20,146 nucleotides of DNA. Source: Priapulus caudatus. Lineage: Eukaryota > Priapulida > Priapulimorpha > Priapulimorphida > Priapulidae. The notes under the pieces are model-generated. The model was not told where the DNA came from, made no database searches, and saw only the letters and a list, made by a program, of their open reading frames with translations. The stretch lies in contig NW_014577739.1 of the NCBI RefSeq assembly GCF_000485595.1, positions 168,474 through 188,619 of the forward strand, read 5' to 3'. Shown piece by piece: positions 19,340 to 20,146 of this stretch; positions within the stretch are counted from its first letter, which is position 1, and every line of letters starts with the position of its first letter. The translations under genes were made by a program, and so were the position numbers.

Positions 19340-19797
19340 GTACGTGCGCGTGTTTTGTACGAAATATGTTTTTCTTCGTCGGTCGGGTAGACGTATCGCA
19401 GACGTAGGCGCGTCTGTTCGTCATGCATGTACGATACACGCGTGCGTGTATACGCTATGTATAGGCCGTACACGCTTCCGTGTACGTGACATATACACGA
19501 CGAACACGCGCGTGTACACGATACATATGCGTGTTTTCATTGATTTGACACAACACTCAGCTTAGCAACTGGTAGGATGAAATAGCGTACGATTTCTACG
19601 ATTCTGGCATATAAATATTAGGAAACATTTTTAGTATAGAATGGTTTTAAAAATTAGAATTCGTCTACAGAGAACCTCTTCTTTTTTTCACATATTTTAT
19701 CACATTAGGGCCGCTAGTTCTCTTACGAGCAGCACCGATGCATATCGCATCAGATTTGTGATTTTGATTTTTTTTTCGAAAATTACCTAGTACGTCT
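19340..19797 (+). other. 5' part of the ato intron, copy c
   Basis: Unique intron sequence from the donor GTACGT to the start of the 74 bp array, aligned with 12528-12997 of copy a. It contains short palindromes, such as ACACGCGCGTGT near 19504 and GTACACG..CGTGTAC near 19468. No exon seen. Confidence 0.7.
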
Positions 19798-20146
19798 ACG
19801 ACGTCACGTGACTAATGCGTGTCTATGTATGCGCGTATTGGTTACGCGACGTCGTCCTGACGATGACGTCGGTGACGTCACGTGTCTTATGCGTGTCTAT
19901 GTATGCGCGTATAGTTTACGCGACGTCGTCCTGACGATGACGTCGGTGACGTCACGTGTCTTATGCGTGTCTATGTATGCGCGTATAGTTTACGCGACGT
20001 CGTCCTGACGATGACGTCGGTGACGTCACGTGTCTTATGCGTGTCTATGTATGCGCGTATAGTTTACGCGACGTCGTCCTGACGATGACGTCGGTGACGT
20101 CACGTGTCTTATGCGTGTCTATGTATGCGCGTATAGTTTACGCGAC
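19798..20146 (+). repeat. 74 bp tandem array in the ato intron, running off the window
   Basis: Units start with 'c(t/a)(t/a)atgcgtgtctatg' at 19812, 19886, 19960, 20034 and 20108, exactly 74 bp apart. Units from 19886 on are identical. Each holds 'gcgcgtatag' followed by 'tttacgcgacgtcgtc', a near-copy of the true acceptor and exon-2 start at 16478-16503. The first unit has 'tattg' in place of the acceptor AG. Each unit also holds GTGACGTCACGTG, a full CRE overlapping a CACGTG E-box (CREs at 19873, 19947, 20021 and 20095). Short frames across the array are by-products. There are no spacers, so it is not CRISPR-like. Confidence 0.95.

Larger units (their letters stand above)
16381..20146 (+). 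repeat. Large duplicated block, copies b and c (R-X-Y-R)
   Basis: Homologous to copy a but in the order exon 2 plus 3' flank (X), then promoter plus exon 1 (Y). It is bounded on both sides by the 74 bp repeat R, which continues past the window edge. The X/Y join is a short CT tract at 17785-17816. Coding sequence in both halves is intact, so this version is probably the accurate one. Confidence 0.88.

Noticed and set aside
18486-19439. 317-codon minus-strand frame rich in Leu/Val
   Set aside because: It is the antisense shadow of the ato exon 1 Gln/His tract (CAG read backwards as CTG). It has no domain and conflicts with the clear bHLH on the plus strand.
19798-20146. CRISPR-like array
   Set aside because: Units are contiguous and identical with no spacers, in an animal intron. 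It is a minisatellite.

Overview
This is metazoan nuclear DNA, most likely from an invertebrate. It holds spliceosomal exons, a short interstitial (CCCTAA)n telomere-type tract, dense microsatellites, a palindromic MITE-like element and long intergenic stretches. The species cannot be named from the sequence. The one confident gene is an atonal-family (ato/Atoh) proneural bHLH transcription factor.

Layout. Positions 1-1385: three tandem copies of a ~540 bp repeat. 1386-10940: mostly intergenic, with microsatellites (CA, CT, TGCG, TGC, TAA), G-rich and pyrimidine-rich tracts, a degenerate ~100 bp tandem repeat, an interstitial telomeric tract, a 96 bp foldback element and a few weak promoter-like spots. 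I found no gene I can defend there. 10945-20146: a duplicated ato locus.

The ato gene has two exons. Exon 1 (18504-19339) encodes a long N-terminus, an 83-residue Gln/His tract, the basic region and most of helix 1. It ends at CAG|GTACGT inside the last Arg codon of helix 1. Exon 2 (16488-16596 in the good copy) supplies the last base of that codon, the loop, helix 2 and a stop right after helix 2, so the bHLH is the extreme C-terminus as in Drosophila ato. The predicted total is 314 residues.

Three pieces of this gene lie head to tail. Copy a (10945-14640) has promoter, exon 1, intron, exon 2 and 3' flank in natural order, but is riddled with 1-3 nt indels. Copy b (16382-17786) has only the intron end, exon 2 and 3' flank. 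Copy c (17819 to the window end) has an intact promoter with CCAAT and TATA, exon 1 and the start of the intron. About 1.4 kb of other sequence separates a from b and contains a possible minus-strand C-terminal exon of a GPCR (low confidence).

The most unusual structure is a 74 bp tandem repeat filling the ato intron. Each unit is a near-copy of the real intron/exon-2 boundary: the 3' splice site plus the first exon-2 codons (LRDVV). It also carries a full CRE (TGACGTCA) fused to a CACGTG E-box. The array is therefore both a series of decoy splice acceptors and a string of CREB/ATF plus bHLH-ZIP-type sites. A separate 19 bp minisatellite lies between the TATA box and the start codon. The differences between copies a and b/c look more like uncorrected long-read error than evolution, so the copy number needs checking against reads.
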